Translations under genes and position numbers: made by a program
In this document: positions 53,799-63,700 of the stretch, piece after piece
Numbering within the stretch: the first letter of the stretch is position 1
Layout of the letters: each line of letters starts with the position of its first letter
The notes under the pieces: model-generated
Databases searched by the model: none
Told to the model about the DNA's origin: nothing
What the model saw: only the letters and a program-made list of their open reading frames with translations
Assembly (NCBI RefSeq): GCF_013450295.1
Contig: NZ_SKBR01000001.1
Span: forward strand, 624,001-688,000
Length of the DNA stretch: 64,000 nucleotides
Direction: 5' to 3'
DNA from: Streptomyces sp. AJS327
GTDB lineage: Bacteria > Actinomycetota > Actinomycetes > Streptomycetales > Streptomycetaceae

Positions 53799-55951
53799 CC
53801 AACATCCCGGAGACCGGGCGGACCACCCGGGTCACCATCCGGCTGGTCGCCATCCAGATTCTGGTGATGTCGCTGCTGCTGACGCTCGGCGGGCGGCTCT
53901 GGTACCTCCAGGTGCGCAACGGCGAGGAGTACGAGAAGGAGGCGGCGGGCAACCACGTCCAGCAGGTCGTCCAGCCCGCGGTGCGCGGCGCCATCCTGGA
54001 CTCCCGCGGCGTGCCGATCGCCGACAACCACACCCAGCTTGTGGTCTCCGCCTCCCGCACCGAACTGATGAAGATGGACGACGAGGGGGAGGCCGTCCTG
54101 CGGCGGCTGGCCGACGTCCTCGGGATGAGCGAGCGCAGCGTCCGGGAGAAGATCCGGCTCTGCGACGCGAAGACCCCCAAGCCCTGCTGGAACGGCTCCC
54201 CCTACCAACCGATCCCGGTGACCGACGAGGCCACGACCCAGCAGGCCCTCCAGATCCGCGAGCGGGCCGAGGACTTCCCGGGCGTCACGGCGGAACCGGC
54301 CGCGGTGCGCCGCTACCCGGCGCCCTACGGCGCCAACACCTCGCAGGTGCTCGGCTACCTCTCGCCCGTCTCCGACGAGGAGATCGAGAAGGCGAAGGAC
54401 TCCGACTCGCCGTTCCTCTCCTCCGACGAGATCGGCCGCTCCGGCCTGGAGCGCAGCTACGACAGCTACCTGCGCGGCAGTTCCGGCGTCACCCGCTACG
54501 AGGTGGACAACCTCGGCCGCGTGATGGGCCGGGGCGAGACGGACCGCGCGAGGCCCGGCGACAACCTGATCACCAGCATCGACTCGCGCGTGCAGGCGGT
54601 GACCGAGAAGCAGCTCGACGAGGCGATGAAGGCCGCCCGCAAGGAGCACGACCGGAACACCAACCGGAACTACGAGGCGGACGCGGGCGCCGTCGTGGTG
54701 ATGGAGAACAAGACCGGCCGGGTGGTGTCGATGGCCTCCAACCCGGAGTACGACCCGAACGCCTGGGTCGGTGGCATCTCCGGCAAGGAGTACGCGAAGC
54801 TCACCGGCAAGAAGTCCAACTACCCGCTGCTGAACCGCTCGATCCAGGGGCTGGCGGCGCCGGGCTCCATCTTCAAGGTGATCCCCACCGCCGCCGCCGT
54901 GAAGGCGGGCTACCCCTTCGACGGCAACTACGACTGCGCCTCCTCGTACAGCGTCGGCGGGCAGGTGTTCAAGAACTTCGAGTCCAAGGGGTACGGCACC
55001 ATCGACCTGGGCCGCGCGCTGGAGGTCTCCTGCGACACCGTCTTCTACGACCTGGCCTACAAGCAGTGGCAGAAGGACGGCGGGAACACCCCGAAGAAGG
55101 GCGCCAAGGACTGGTTCTACGAGACGGCGCACGACTTCGGCCTCGGCCGGAAGACCGGCATCGACATCCCCAACGAGGTCGAGGGCCGGGTGCCGGACCG
55201 CCAGTGGAAGAAGGACTACTGGGACGCTAACAAGGACGTCTGGTGCGAGCAGGGCAAGGACGCCAAGAGCTACGCGGACAAGATCGCCAAGGAGAACTGC
55301 GTCTCCGGCATGAAGATGCGGGCCGGTGACAGCGTCAACTACTCCATCGGGCAGGGCGACACCCTCGTCACCCCGATCCAGATGGCGATGATCTACGGCG
55401 CGCTGGCCAACGGCGGCACCATGTACACCCCGAGTCTCGGCAAGGCCGTGGTCAGCGCCGACGGTCGCAAGGTGAAGCGGATCAAGCCGACTGAGCAGGG
55501 CAAGCTGCCGGTCGACAAGAAGACCCTGAAGAACATCGACGGCGCGCTGCGCGGCGTCGCCACCCGGGGTACCGCCGCCTGGCGCTTCGGGGACACCGGC
55601 TGGCCGCAGGACAAGATCCCGATGCGCGCCAAGACCGGTACCGCCGAGGTCGCGGGGAAGCAGACCACCTCCTGGTTCGCCACCTACACCGACGAGTTCA
55701 CCGTGGTGATGACGATCTCCCAGGGCGGTACCGGATCCGGCGCCTCCGGCCCGGCCGTCCGGAAGATCTACGACGCGCTCTACGGCGTCGGCGGCAAGGG
55801 CGGCATCGACCGCGAGAAGGCGTTGCTGCCCGAGCCGGAGAAGGACCTGCCGAAGATCGGCAAGGACGGCACGATCGAGGCGCAGCGGGACAAGTCGATG
55901 ATCGCCGACGGTAAGAAGCGCAAGGTGGCCGAGGCCGAGGAGCAGCGGTGA
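53795..55951 (+). CDS. mrdA: Penicillin-binding protein 2 (class B transpeptidase)
   Basis: A 718-residue membrane-anchored transpeptidase of peptidoglycan. It has one TM helix (about residues 17-38), a dimerisation domain and the transpeptidase domain with SxxK as GSIFK (about residue 360), SxD as SCD and KTG as RAKTGTAEV (about 613). Family members partner with RodA. It overlaps mreD by GTGA at the start and rodA by GTGA at its end (55948-55951), forming one translationally linked unit for spore-wall and shape growth. Confidence 0.95.
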   Translation: MTNIPETGRTTRVTIRLVAIQILVMSLLLTLGGRLWYLQVRNGEEYEKEAAGNHVQQVVQPAVRGAILDSRGVPIADNHTQLVVSASRTELMKMDDEGEAVLRRLADVLGMSERSVREKIRLCDAKTPKPCWNGSPYQPIPVTDEATTQQALQIRERAEDFPGVTAEPAAVRRYPAPYGANTSQVLGYLSPVSDEEIEKAKDSDSPFLSSDEIGRSGLERSYDSYLRGSSGVTRYEVDNLGRVMGRGETDRARPGDNLITSIDSRVQAVTEKQLDEAMKAARKEHDRNTNRNYEADAGAVVVMENKTGRVVSMASNPEYDPNAWVGGISGKEYAKLTGKKSNYPLLNRSIQGLAAPGSIFKVIPTAAAVKAGYPFDGNYDCASSYSVGGQVFKNFESKGYGTIDLGRALEVSCDTVFYDLAYKQWQKDGGNTPKKGAKDWFYETAHDFGLGRKTGIDIPNEVEGRVPDRQWKKDYWDANKDVWCEQGKDAKSYADKIAKENCVSGMKMRAGDSVNYSIGQGDTLVTPIQMAMIYGALANGGTMYTPSLGKAVVSADGRKVKRIKPTEQGKLPVDKKTLKNIDGALRGVATRGTAAWRFGDTGWPQDKIPMRAKTGTAEVAGKQTTSWFATYTDEFTVVMTISQGGTGSGASGPAVRKIYDALYGVGGKGGIDREKALLPEPEKDLPKIGKDGTIEAQRDKSMIADGKKRKVAEAEEQR

Positions 55952-57147
55952 GCACCCACACCTACTCCTACCGGGGTCTCGACCGGCGGCCCAAGTCGCT
56001 GTGGGGCAGGCTCGTCGCCCGCGACTCGGACGTGTGGCGGCTCGACTGGATCATGCTGTTCGCCGGGCTGGCGCTCTCCGCGATCGGCACCGTGCTGGTG
56101 TACGCGGCCACCCGGAACCGCACCGACATCAACGACGGCGATCCGTACTCCTTCGCCACCCGGCACGTGATCAGCATCCTCGTCGGGCTGCTGCTGATGG
56201 CGGCGACGGTCTGGGTGGGCCACCGGCGGCTGCGCGGCGCGGTGCCCGTCCTCTACGGGGTGTCGGTGCTGCTGGCGCTGGTCGTGCTGACGCCGCTGGG
56301 CGCCACCATCAACGGGCAGCGGGCGTGGATCCAGCTGCCCGGCGGGTTCTCCATCCAGCCGGCCGAGTTCATCAAGATCACGCTGATCCTCGGCATGGCG
56401 ATGCTGCTCGCCGCCAAGGTCGACGCGGGCGACCGGGAGTACCCGGACCACCGCACCGTGCTGCACGCGCTGGGGATGGCGGCGCTGCCGATCGCCGTCA
56501 TCATGCTGATGCCCGACCTCGGTTCGGTCATGGTGCTGGTGGTGATCGTGCTGGGGGTGCTGCTCGCCTCGGGCGCCTCCAACCGCTGGATCATCGGCCT
56601 CGGGCTGGCCGGAGCGGGCGGCGCGGTGCTGGTCTGGGCCCTCGGCCTGCTGGACGAGTACCAGATCAACCGGTTCGCGGCCTTCGCCAACCCGGCGCTC
56701 GACCCCTCCGGTGTCGGCTACAACACCAACCAGGCGCGGATCGCCATCGGTTCGGGCGGACTCACCGGCAAGGGGCTCTTCGAGGGCACCCAGACCACCG
56801 GCCAGTTCGTGCCCGAGCAGCACACCGACTTCGTGTTCACCGTGGCGGGCGAGGAGCTGGGCTTCGTCGGGGGTGGGCTCATCATCCTGCTGCTCGGGGT
56901 GGTGATCTGGCGGGCCTGCCGGATCGCCCGCGAGTCGGCGGAGCTGTACAGCACCGTGGTCGCGGCCGGGATCACCGCGTGGTTCGCCTTCCAGGCGTTC
57001 GAGAATATCGGGATGACGCTGGGCATCATGCCGGTCGCCGGGCTCCCCCTGCCCTTCGTCTCCTACGGCGGCACCTCGATGTTCGCCGTCTGGATCGCGC
57101 TCGGGCTACTCCAGTCGATCCGGGTGCAGCGCCCCATCTCGGCCTGA
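55948..57147 (+). CDS. rodA: RodA/SEDS peptidoglycan glycosyltransferase (Sfr type)
   Basis: A 399-residue integral membrane glycosyltransferase of about ten helices. SEDS motifs include LGATINGQRAWIQLPGGFSIQPAEF, with its conserved Lys and Asp neighbourhood, and the C-terminal PFVSYGGTSM. It polymerises lipid II with PBP2 encoded just upstream. Its GTGA start overlaps the mrdA stop. In streptomycetes the gene is called sfr and is needed for spore wall. The cluster ends here and the next gene has its own promoter. Confidence 0.94.
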   Translation: MSTHTYSYRGLDRRPKSLWGRLVARDSDVWRLDWIMLFAGLALSAIGTVLVYAATRNRTDINDGDPYSFATRHVISILVGLLLMAATVWVGHRRLRGAVPVLYGVSVLLALVVLTPLGATINGQRAWIQLPGGFSIQPAEFIKITLILGMAMLLAAKVDAGDREYPDHRTVLHALGMAALPIAVIMLMPDLGSVMVLVVIVLGVLLASGASNRWIIGLGLAGAGGAVLVWALGLLDEYQINRFAAFANPALDPSGVGYNTNQARIAIGSGGLTGKGLFEGTQTTGQFVPEQHTDFVFTVAGEELGFVGGGLIILLLGVVIWRACRIARESAELYSTVVAAGITAWFAFQAFENIGMTLGIMPVAGLPLPFVSYGGTSMFAVWIALGLLQSIRVQRPISA

Positions 57148-57248
57148 CCCCGGCCCGCCTCCCCGTCCGTGCCCGTCCCGTCCGTGCCCGTGACGGGGCG
57201 GGCCGGGAGCGGGGTGGACGAGGTGGCGGGGGGCCGGTGGCAGCGGGT

Positions 57249-57254
57249 TAGGCT
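57249..57254 (+). promoter_or_regulatory. -10 element upstream of the B12/radical-SAM gene
   Basis: TAGGCT about 48 bases before ATG 57303; GAGGA about 10 bases before the start serves as ribosome site. Confidence 0.5.
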
Positions 57255-57302
57255 GGATGGTCATCTCTCGACGAGAGAACCGCCTGCCCGAGGACATCCG
57301 CC

Positions 57303-59231
57303 ATGCCTGTCGAGTCGGTCTTCCCCCGCCTGGAGGCCCTGCTCCCGCACGTATCGAAGCCGATCCAGTATGTGGGCGGCGAACTCAACTCCACCGTCAA
57401 ACCGTGGGACGAGTGCGATGTCCGCTGGGCGCTGATGTACCCGGACGCCTACGAGGTGGGGCTGCCCAACCAGGGCGTCATGATCCTCTACGAGGTGCTG
57501 AACGAGCGGCCCGGGGTCCTCGCGGAGCGCACCTACAGCGTCTGGCCCGACCTGGAGGCGCTGATGCGGGAGCACGGCGTCCCGCAGTTCACCGTGGACG
57601 CGCACCGCCCGGTCCGGGAGTTCGACGTCTTCGGGGTCTCCTTCTCCACCGAGTTGGGCTACACCAACCTCCTCACCGCCCTCGACCTGGCCGGTATCCC
57701 GCTGGAGGCCGCCGACCGCACCGAGGACCACCCGATTGTGATGGCGGGCGGGCACGCCGCGTTCAACCCGGAGCCGATCGCGGACTTCATCGACGTCGCG
57801 GTCATCGGCGACGGCGAGCAGGCGGTGCTGGAGGTCAACGAGATCATCCGGAGCTGGAAGGCCGAGGGACGCCCGGGCGGCCGCGAGGAGTTGCTGCTCC
57901 GCCTGGCCCGCACCGGCGGCGTCTACGTCCCCGGCTTCTACGACGTGGAGTACCAGCCCGACGGCCGGATCTCCCGCGTCGTCCCGAACCGCTCCGGCGT
58001 CCCGTGGCGAGTGTCCAAGCACACCGTGATGGACCTGGACGAGTGGCCGTACCCCAAGCAGCCGCTGGTGCCGCTCGCGGAGACGGTGCACGAGCGGATG
58101 TCCGTGGAGATCTTCCGCGGCTGCACCCGGGGCTGCCGCTTCTGCCAGGCGGGCATGATCACTCGCCCGGTGCGGGAGCGCTCCATCACCGGGATCGGCG
58201 AGATGGTCGACAAGGGGCTGCGGAAGACCGGCTTCGAGGAGGTCGGGCTGCTCTCCCTCTCCTCCGCCGACCACAGCGAGATCGGGGAGGTCGCCAAGGG
58301 CCTCGCCGACCGGTACGAAGAGGACAAGGTCGGCCTCTCGCTGCCGTCCACCCGGGTCGACGCCTTCAACATCGACCTCGCCAACGAGCTGACGCGGAAC
58401 GGCCGCCGCTCCGGCCTCACCTTCGCCCCGGAGGGCGGCAGTGAGCGCATCCGCAAGGTCATCAACAAGATGGTCTCGGAGGAGGACCTGATCCGCACCG
58501 TGGCCACCGCGTACGGCAACGGCTGGCGGCAGGTCAAGCTCTACTTCATGTGCGGGCTGCCCACCGAGACCGACGAGGACGTCCTCCAGATCGGCGACAT
58601 GGCGGTCAACGTCATCGCCAAGGGCCGCGAGGTGGCCCGGTCCAACGACATCCGCTGCACCGTCTCGATCGGCGGGTTCGTGCCCAAGCCGCACACCCCC
58701 TTCCAGTGGGCCCCGCAGCTGTCCGCGGACGAGACGGACGCGCGGCTCGGCAAGCTGCGCGACAAGATCCGCGGCGACAAGAAGTACGGCCGCTCCATCG
58801 GCTTCCGCTACCACGACGGCCGTCCCGGGATCGTCGAGGGCCTGCTCTCACGCGGCGACCGCCGTGTCGGCCCGGTCATCCGCGAGGTCTACGAGCGCGG
58901 CGGCCGGTTCGACGGCTGGCGCGAGTACTTCTCCTACGACCTGTGGATGGAGAGCGCCGCGAAGGCGCTGCCCCCCACCGGGGTGGACGTCGACTGGTAC
59001 ACCACCCGGGAGCGCGAGTACGAGGAGGTGCTCCCCTGGGACCACCTCGACTCCGGTCTCGACAAGGACTGGCTCTGGGAGGACTGGCAGGACGCCCTCG
59101 ACGAGACCGAGGTCGAGGACTGCCGCTGGACCCCCTGCTTCGACTGCGGTGTCTGCCCCGCTCTCGACACCGAGATCCAGGTGGGCCCCACCGGAAAGAA
59201 GCTGCTTCCCCTGACCGTGGTCAACGACTAG
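57303..59231 (+). CDS. B12-binding-domain radical SAM protein (TIGR03960 family)
   Basis: A 642-residue predicted cobalamin-dependent radical SAM enzyme. An N-terminal B12-binding-like Rossmann domain precedes the cluster motif CTRGCRFC (CxxxCxxC, about residues 274-281), with GGSERIRKVI and a C-terminal Cys-rich end (CFDCGVCPAL) that may bind a second metal. TIGR03960 and the downstream TIGR03936/DUF2344 gene are paired in many bacteria next to rne; in some phyla the two are fused. The reaction is not known; a ribosome or RNA modification has been suggested by context. ATG 57303 is used. Confidence 0.92.
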   Translation: MPVESVFPRLEALLPHVSKPIQYVGGELNSTVKPWDECDVRWALMYPDAYEVGLPNQGVMILYEVLNERPGVLAERTYSVWPDLEALMREHGVPQFTVDAHRPVREFDVFGVSFSTELGYTNLLTALDLAGIPLEAADRTEDHPIVMAGGHAAFNPEPIADFIDVAVIGDGEQAVLEVNEIIRSWKAEGRPGGREELLLRLARTGGVYVPGFYDVEYQPDGRISRVVPNRSGVPWRVSKHTVMDLDEWPYPKQPLVPLAETVHERMSVEIFRGCTRGCRFCQAGMITRPVRERSITGIGEMVDKGLRKTGFEEVGLLSLSSADHSEIGEVAKGLADRYEEDKVGLSLPSTRVDAFNIDLANELTRNGRRSGLTFAPEGGSERIRKVINKMVSEEDLIRTVATAYGNGWRQVKLYFMCGLPTETDEDVLQIGDMAVNVIAKGREVARSNDIRCTVSIGGFVPKPHTPFQWAPQLSADETDARLGKLRDKIRGDKKYGRSIGFRYHDGRPGIVEGLLSRGDRRVGPVIREVYERGGRFDGWREYFSYDLWMESAAKALPPTGVDVDWYTTREREYEEVLPWDHLDSGLDKDWLWEDWQDALDETEVEDCRWTPCFDCGVCPALDTEIQVGPTGKKLLPLTVVND

Positions 59232-59708
59232 CGACCCACCGGTCCGCGCGTGGCGGTCCGCCCCCCGGCAGTCCGGCCGGCGGCTCCGGCGCGCGCGGAA
59301 CACGCGGGCCGCCCGCCCGGGAAACCCTCGGTGGGCCCGGGCGGACGCCCGGCTCGCGGGCGTCGGCGCGCCCCGCTCGGCGGAGCGGTCGGTCCCGTGC
59401 GAACACCGCCGCGTACCCTGGGGGAGGTCCCGCCGACCAGCCCGGGCCCATGGGCCCGCCCCGCACCGGCTCGGTGTCCCCGGTATCGCCGGGGCCCGCC
59501 GCACGACGCGGGCACGAGAGCGGTCCGCCGCCGTGCGCCACCCGCGCGGATCCCCGGGCCGACCCCGGGGTGGCGGGACCCCGCCCTTCGGGAGCGGGCG
59601 GACGAGTGACCTTCGCCACCGCGGCGACAACAGCAGATCCGCGCACCACCATCCGTCCTTCCACGGCGGCCGACCCGATGTGGCCCGCCCGGCACGAGGA
59701 GAGAACCA
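59232..59708. other. Intergenic region with 16-base palindrome
   Basis: About 480 GC-rich bases between the paired genes. TACCCT (59414-59419) may be a -10 element. CGGGCCCA-TGGGCCCG (59443-59458) is a perfect 16-base palindrome some 25 bases downstream of it, in the leader of the next gene. No supported gene was seen. Confidence 0.4.
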
Positions 59709-60545
59709 CTGGGCAAGCGACAGCCCGAAGGCCCGCCGCCCGCACCCGCCGTGCAGCGCGTACGACTGCGTTACACCAAGCGTGGCCGCCTCCGGTTCAC
59801 CAGTCACCGCGACTTCCAGCGCGCCTTCGAACGGGCGCTGCGCCGCGCGGGGGTGCCCATGGCGTACTCCGCCGGGTTCACCCCGCACCCCAAGGTCTCG
59901 TACGCCAACGCGGCGCCGACCGGCACGGGGAGCGAGGCCGAGTACCTGGAACTCGCCCTCTCGGAGCACCGCGAACCGGCGCGGCTGCTCGCCCAACTCG
60001 ACGAGAGCATGCCGGACGGGCTCGACCTCGTCGACGCCGTGGAGGCGCACGGCGCGGACTTCACGGCCCGGCTGGAGGTCTCCGAGTGGGAGCTGCGCCT
60101 GGACGGCGTGCCACCGGAGATGGCCGAAAAGGCGGTTGCGGCCTTCCTGGCCGCCGACTCCGTAGAGGTCCAGCGGCAGACCAAGAAGGGGCTGCGCACC
60201 TTCGACGCGCGAGCCGCCGTGGTCTCCCTCACGCTCGTCGGCGAGAGCGGTGTTCCCGGGGCTCGGGACGCTGTGGCGGCACCGGCCCCGACCGGGGGCG
60301 ATAGGCCCGGCACGGCTCCCTGTGCGATACTGCGCTTGGTGGTACGGCACCTGACACCTGCCGTACGACCCGACGATGTCCTGTCCGGTCTCCGCGCTGC
60401 GGCCGACCTGGCGCCGCCGGTTCCCGTCATGGTGACCAGGCTGGCGCAGGGGCCGCTCGATGAGGAGACCGGCACGGTGACCGACCCGTTGGCGCCCGAC
60501 CGCGACGCAACCCCCGTCGCGACGGCGCCGGGCGGCCCCGCGTAG
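59709..60545 (+). CDS. TIGR03936 / DUF2344 family protein, probable CTG start
   Basis: A 278-residue protein that partners TIGR03960. Strongly conserved RLRYTKRGRLRFTSHRDF opens the domain, followed by GFTPHPKVSYANAAPTGTGSEAEY. It is probably an RNA-associated domain. The first ATG/GTG in the frame is GTG 59751 (15th residue), but no ribosome site precedes it. In contrast CTG 59709 has GGAG seven bases upstream and would give (M)GKRQPEGPPPAPAV, which from memory resembles the N-terminus annotated in other streptomycetes. A start at 59751 is the conservative alternative. Confidence 0.78.
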   Translation: MGKRQPEGPPPAPAVQRVRLRYTKRGRLRFTSHRDFQRAFERALRRAGVPMAYSAGFTPHPKVSYANAAPTGTGSEAEYLELALSEHREPARLLAQLDESMPDGLDLVDAVEAHGADFTARLEVSEWELRLDGVPPEMAEKAVAAFLAADSVEVQRQTKKGLRTFDARAAVVSLTLVGESGVPGARDAVAAPAPTGGDRPGTAPCAILRLVVRHLTPAVRPDDVLSGLRAAADLAPPVPVMVTRLAQGPLDEETGTVTDPLAPDRDATPVATAPGGPA

Positions 60546-60797
60546 GACCGCCGGAGGAGAAAAAGCGCCGCCGCTGCGTACGCGCCAGGGAGCCACCCGG
60601 GCAGCTGCTGTCCGGCAGGCGAGCGCGATGACCAGGAGACTTTCGCCGTAGCCGATCCTCTCGGAGGACGGAACCGGCGAGTGAGACAACAAGCTCCCGT
60701 GCGGCGCACGCGCCCCGGAGCGGAGCCGCGCTCTGTCGCGGACCGTGGCCGGAATGCTGAGCGCGGCGCCCGGGAGCGTGACGGGAGAAACGCCCGC
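60546..60797 (+). promoter_or_regulatory. Leader upstream of the RNase E gene
   Basis: A 252-base gap before ATG 60798 without a gene. It includes GGAGGAGAAAAAG directly after the upstream stop and an AC-rich patch (GTGAGACAACAAGC). RNase E genes are often autoregulated through their leaders, so this region might be a cleavage target, but no defined motif was recognised. Confidence 0.35.
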
Positions 60798-63700
60798 ATG
60801 CTCGAACCGATGGAGTCCGCCACCGCGGACAGCAACGAGAACACCGCCCCGGGAACCGGTGCCGCCTCCGGCGCCGACAGCTCGGGGCCCGGGGACACCC
60901 TCCCCCCGCGTCGCCGTCGCAGGGCGGTCAGCCGTCCGGCGGGACCGCCCGCGGGCGGTCCCGGTGAGTCGGCCGTGATCGAGAACGCCGGAACCGCCGG
61001 AACCGCCGAGCACACTGGGAGCGCCGCCAGCGCAGCGCCACCGGGCGACACCGCCTCCGCCACCACCGGGGGTGAGACGGCGGAGACCGCGGCCCCCGCG
61101 GCGAAGACCACCGCGCCCCCGCGCCGCCGCGCGACCCGTGGCGCCACCGCCCCGAGCGCGTCCGCCGAGGCCACCGGTTCCGGTGAGACCGCCGACACGG
61201 CCGGGGCCGGAGCCGTCGACGCCACCCCGGCCGCCGGGGACACCCCGGCCGAGCCCCCCGCCCGGACCCGCCGCCGCGCCGCACGCAAGACGGCGGCCCC
61301 CGCGCGGAGCACAGCGCCGGAGAGCGCTGAGAGCACCGACGGCACCGAGAGCGCCGCCAGCGCCGAGGCCCCCGCGAGCACCGAGCGCGCTGGGTCCGCC
61401 GACGCCACCGCCCCCGTGGAGGAGCCGTCCGCCCCGCGCACCCCCCGCCGGGCGACTCGGGCCAGCCGGGCGACGAGCGCCCCGGCGAAGGAGCGCGAGA
61501 CGGCCCCCGCCGAGGCCACCTCCCCGGAGACCGGCGCCGCCCAGGAGCCCGCGGACGCGGAGGTCACCGCCGAGGCGCCCGAGAAGTCGGCCCCGAGCGC
61601 GCGGGAGCCGAAGAAGACCACCACCCGGTCCCGGCGGCGCTCCGCCCGGGCCGAGACCACCGGCGAGGAGCCGACGGGCGACGAGACGACGGGCGGCGCC
61701 CCGGAGCGGGCCGCCGCCGAGGCCCCGGCCACGGGCCGGTCCCGGGGCGCCCGGCCGCCGGCCGCGCTGTTCCAGGCACCGGTCTTCACCGAGCCCGCGT
61801 TCCAGACCCCGCAGAGCGCCGCCGTCGCGGCGGCCGAGGCCGCCCGGGACGACGAGGCCGAGGGCGTCGAGGAGGACGAGGAGACGGCGGCCGAGGCCGA
61901 GGAGCGCGGCCAGCGCCCCGCCAGCGCCGCCGCGCGCCGCCGTCGGCGTGCCGAGGCGGCGGGTGGCCGCGCCACCCGCGGGGGTGAGCTGGCCGAGGAG
62001 GAAGCCGAGGACGAGAGCGCCGAGCGGGCCGCCGAGGCCGAGCAGGCGGAGCGGGGCGAGGAGTCCGAGGACCGGCCCGCGCGTCGCCGTCGCCGGGGAG
62101 GCCGTCGTCGCCGTAAGGGCGAGTCCGGCGAGCCGGAGGGTGAGGACACCGCCCGCGAGGAGCGTTCCGCGGAGGAGGCGGAGGAGTCCGCCGAGTCGGA
62201 CGAGACCGCCGAGGCCGAGCAGGAGGGCGCGGCCGAGGAGCGCGAGGACGAGCGCTCCGGCGGCAACGGCTCCAGCAGCAGTTCCCGCCGCCGCCGTCGC
62301 AGGCGGCGCCGGTCCGGGGACTCCGAGGGCGCGCCCGAGGGCGAGAGCGGCGGCGACGACCCGGAGCGCACCGTCGTCAAGATCCGCGAGCCGCGGAAGA
62401 AGAAGGACGAGGCCACGACCGCCGGTGACGAGGTCCAGGCCATCAAGGGCTCCACCCGGCTGGAGGCGAAGAAGCAGCGCCGCCGCGAGGGTCGTGAGCA
62501 GGGGCGCCGCCGGGTTCCGATCATCACCGAGGCCGAGTTCCTGGCCCGCCGTGAGGCGGTCAAGCGGGAGATGATCGTCCGGCAGAGTGGCGGGCGGACG
62601 CAGATCGGCGTCCTGGAGGACGACGTGCTCGTCGAGCACTTCGTCAACAAGGAGCAGTCCACCTCGTACGTCGGCAACGTCTACCTGGGCAAGGTCCAGA
62701 ACGTGCTGCCGTCGATGGAGGCCGCCTTCGTCGACATCGGCAAGGGCCGGAACGCCGTGCTCTACGCGGGCGAGGTCAACTTCGAGGCGCTGGGCATGGC
62801 CAACGGCCCGCGCCGTATCGAGGCGGCGCTGAAGTCCGGCCAGTCGGTGCTCGTCCAGGTCACCAAGGATCCGATCGGTCACAAGGGCGCCCGGCTGACC
62901 AGCCAGGTCTCGCTGCCCGGCCGGTACCTGGTGTACGTGCCCGAGGGCTCGATGACCGGCATCAGCCGCAAGCTGCCGGACACCGAGCGGTCCCGGCTGA
63001 AGCAGATCCTGAAGAAGGTCGTCCCGGAGAACGCCGGGGTCATCGTGCGGACGGCGGCCGAGGGGGCCAGCGAGGACGAGCTGCGCCGGGACGTCGAACG
63101 TCTCCAGGCGCAGTGGGAGGAGATCCAGAAGAAGGCCCGGAAGGGCAACGCGCCGACGCTGCTCTACGGCGAGCCCGACATGACCGTGCGGGTCGTCCGG
63201 GACATCTTCAACGAGGACTTCTCCAAGGTCATCGTCAGCGGCGAGGAAGCCTGGAGCACCATCCACGGCTACGTCTCGCACGTCGCTCCGGACCTGGCCG
63301 ACCGGCTCCAGAAGTGGACCTCGGACGTGGACGTCTTCGCGACGTACCGCGTCGACGAGCAGCTGCTGAAGGCGTTGGACCGCAAGGTCTGGCTGCCCAG
63401 CGGTGGTTCGCTGGTGATCGACCGGACCGAGGCGATGGTCGTGGTCGACGTGAACACCGGCAAGTTCACCGGCCAGGGCGGCAACCTGGAGGAGACGGTC
63501 ACCAGGAACAACCTGGAGGCGGCCGAGGAGATCGTGCGGCAGCTGCGGCTCCGCGACCTCGGCGGCATCATCGTGATCGACTTCATCGACATGGTGCTGG
63601 AGTCCAACCGGGACCTCGTGCTGCGCCGCCTGCTGGAGTGCCTGGGCCGGGACCGTACGAAGCACCAGGTGGCCGAGGTCACCTCGCTGGGCCTGGTGCA

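Noticed and set aside
59250..59609. Small plus-strand ORF in the gap before the DUF2344 gene
   Set aside because: No ribosome site, Arg/Pro-rich random composition and no family resemblance.
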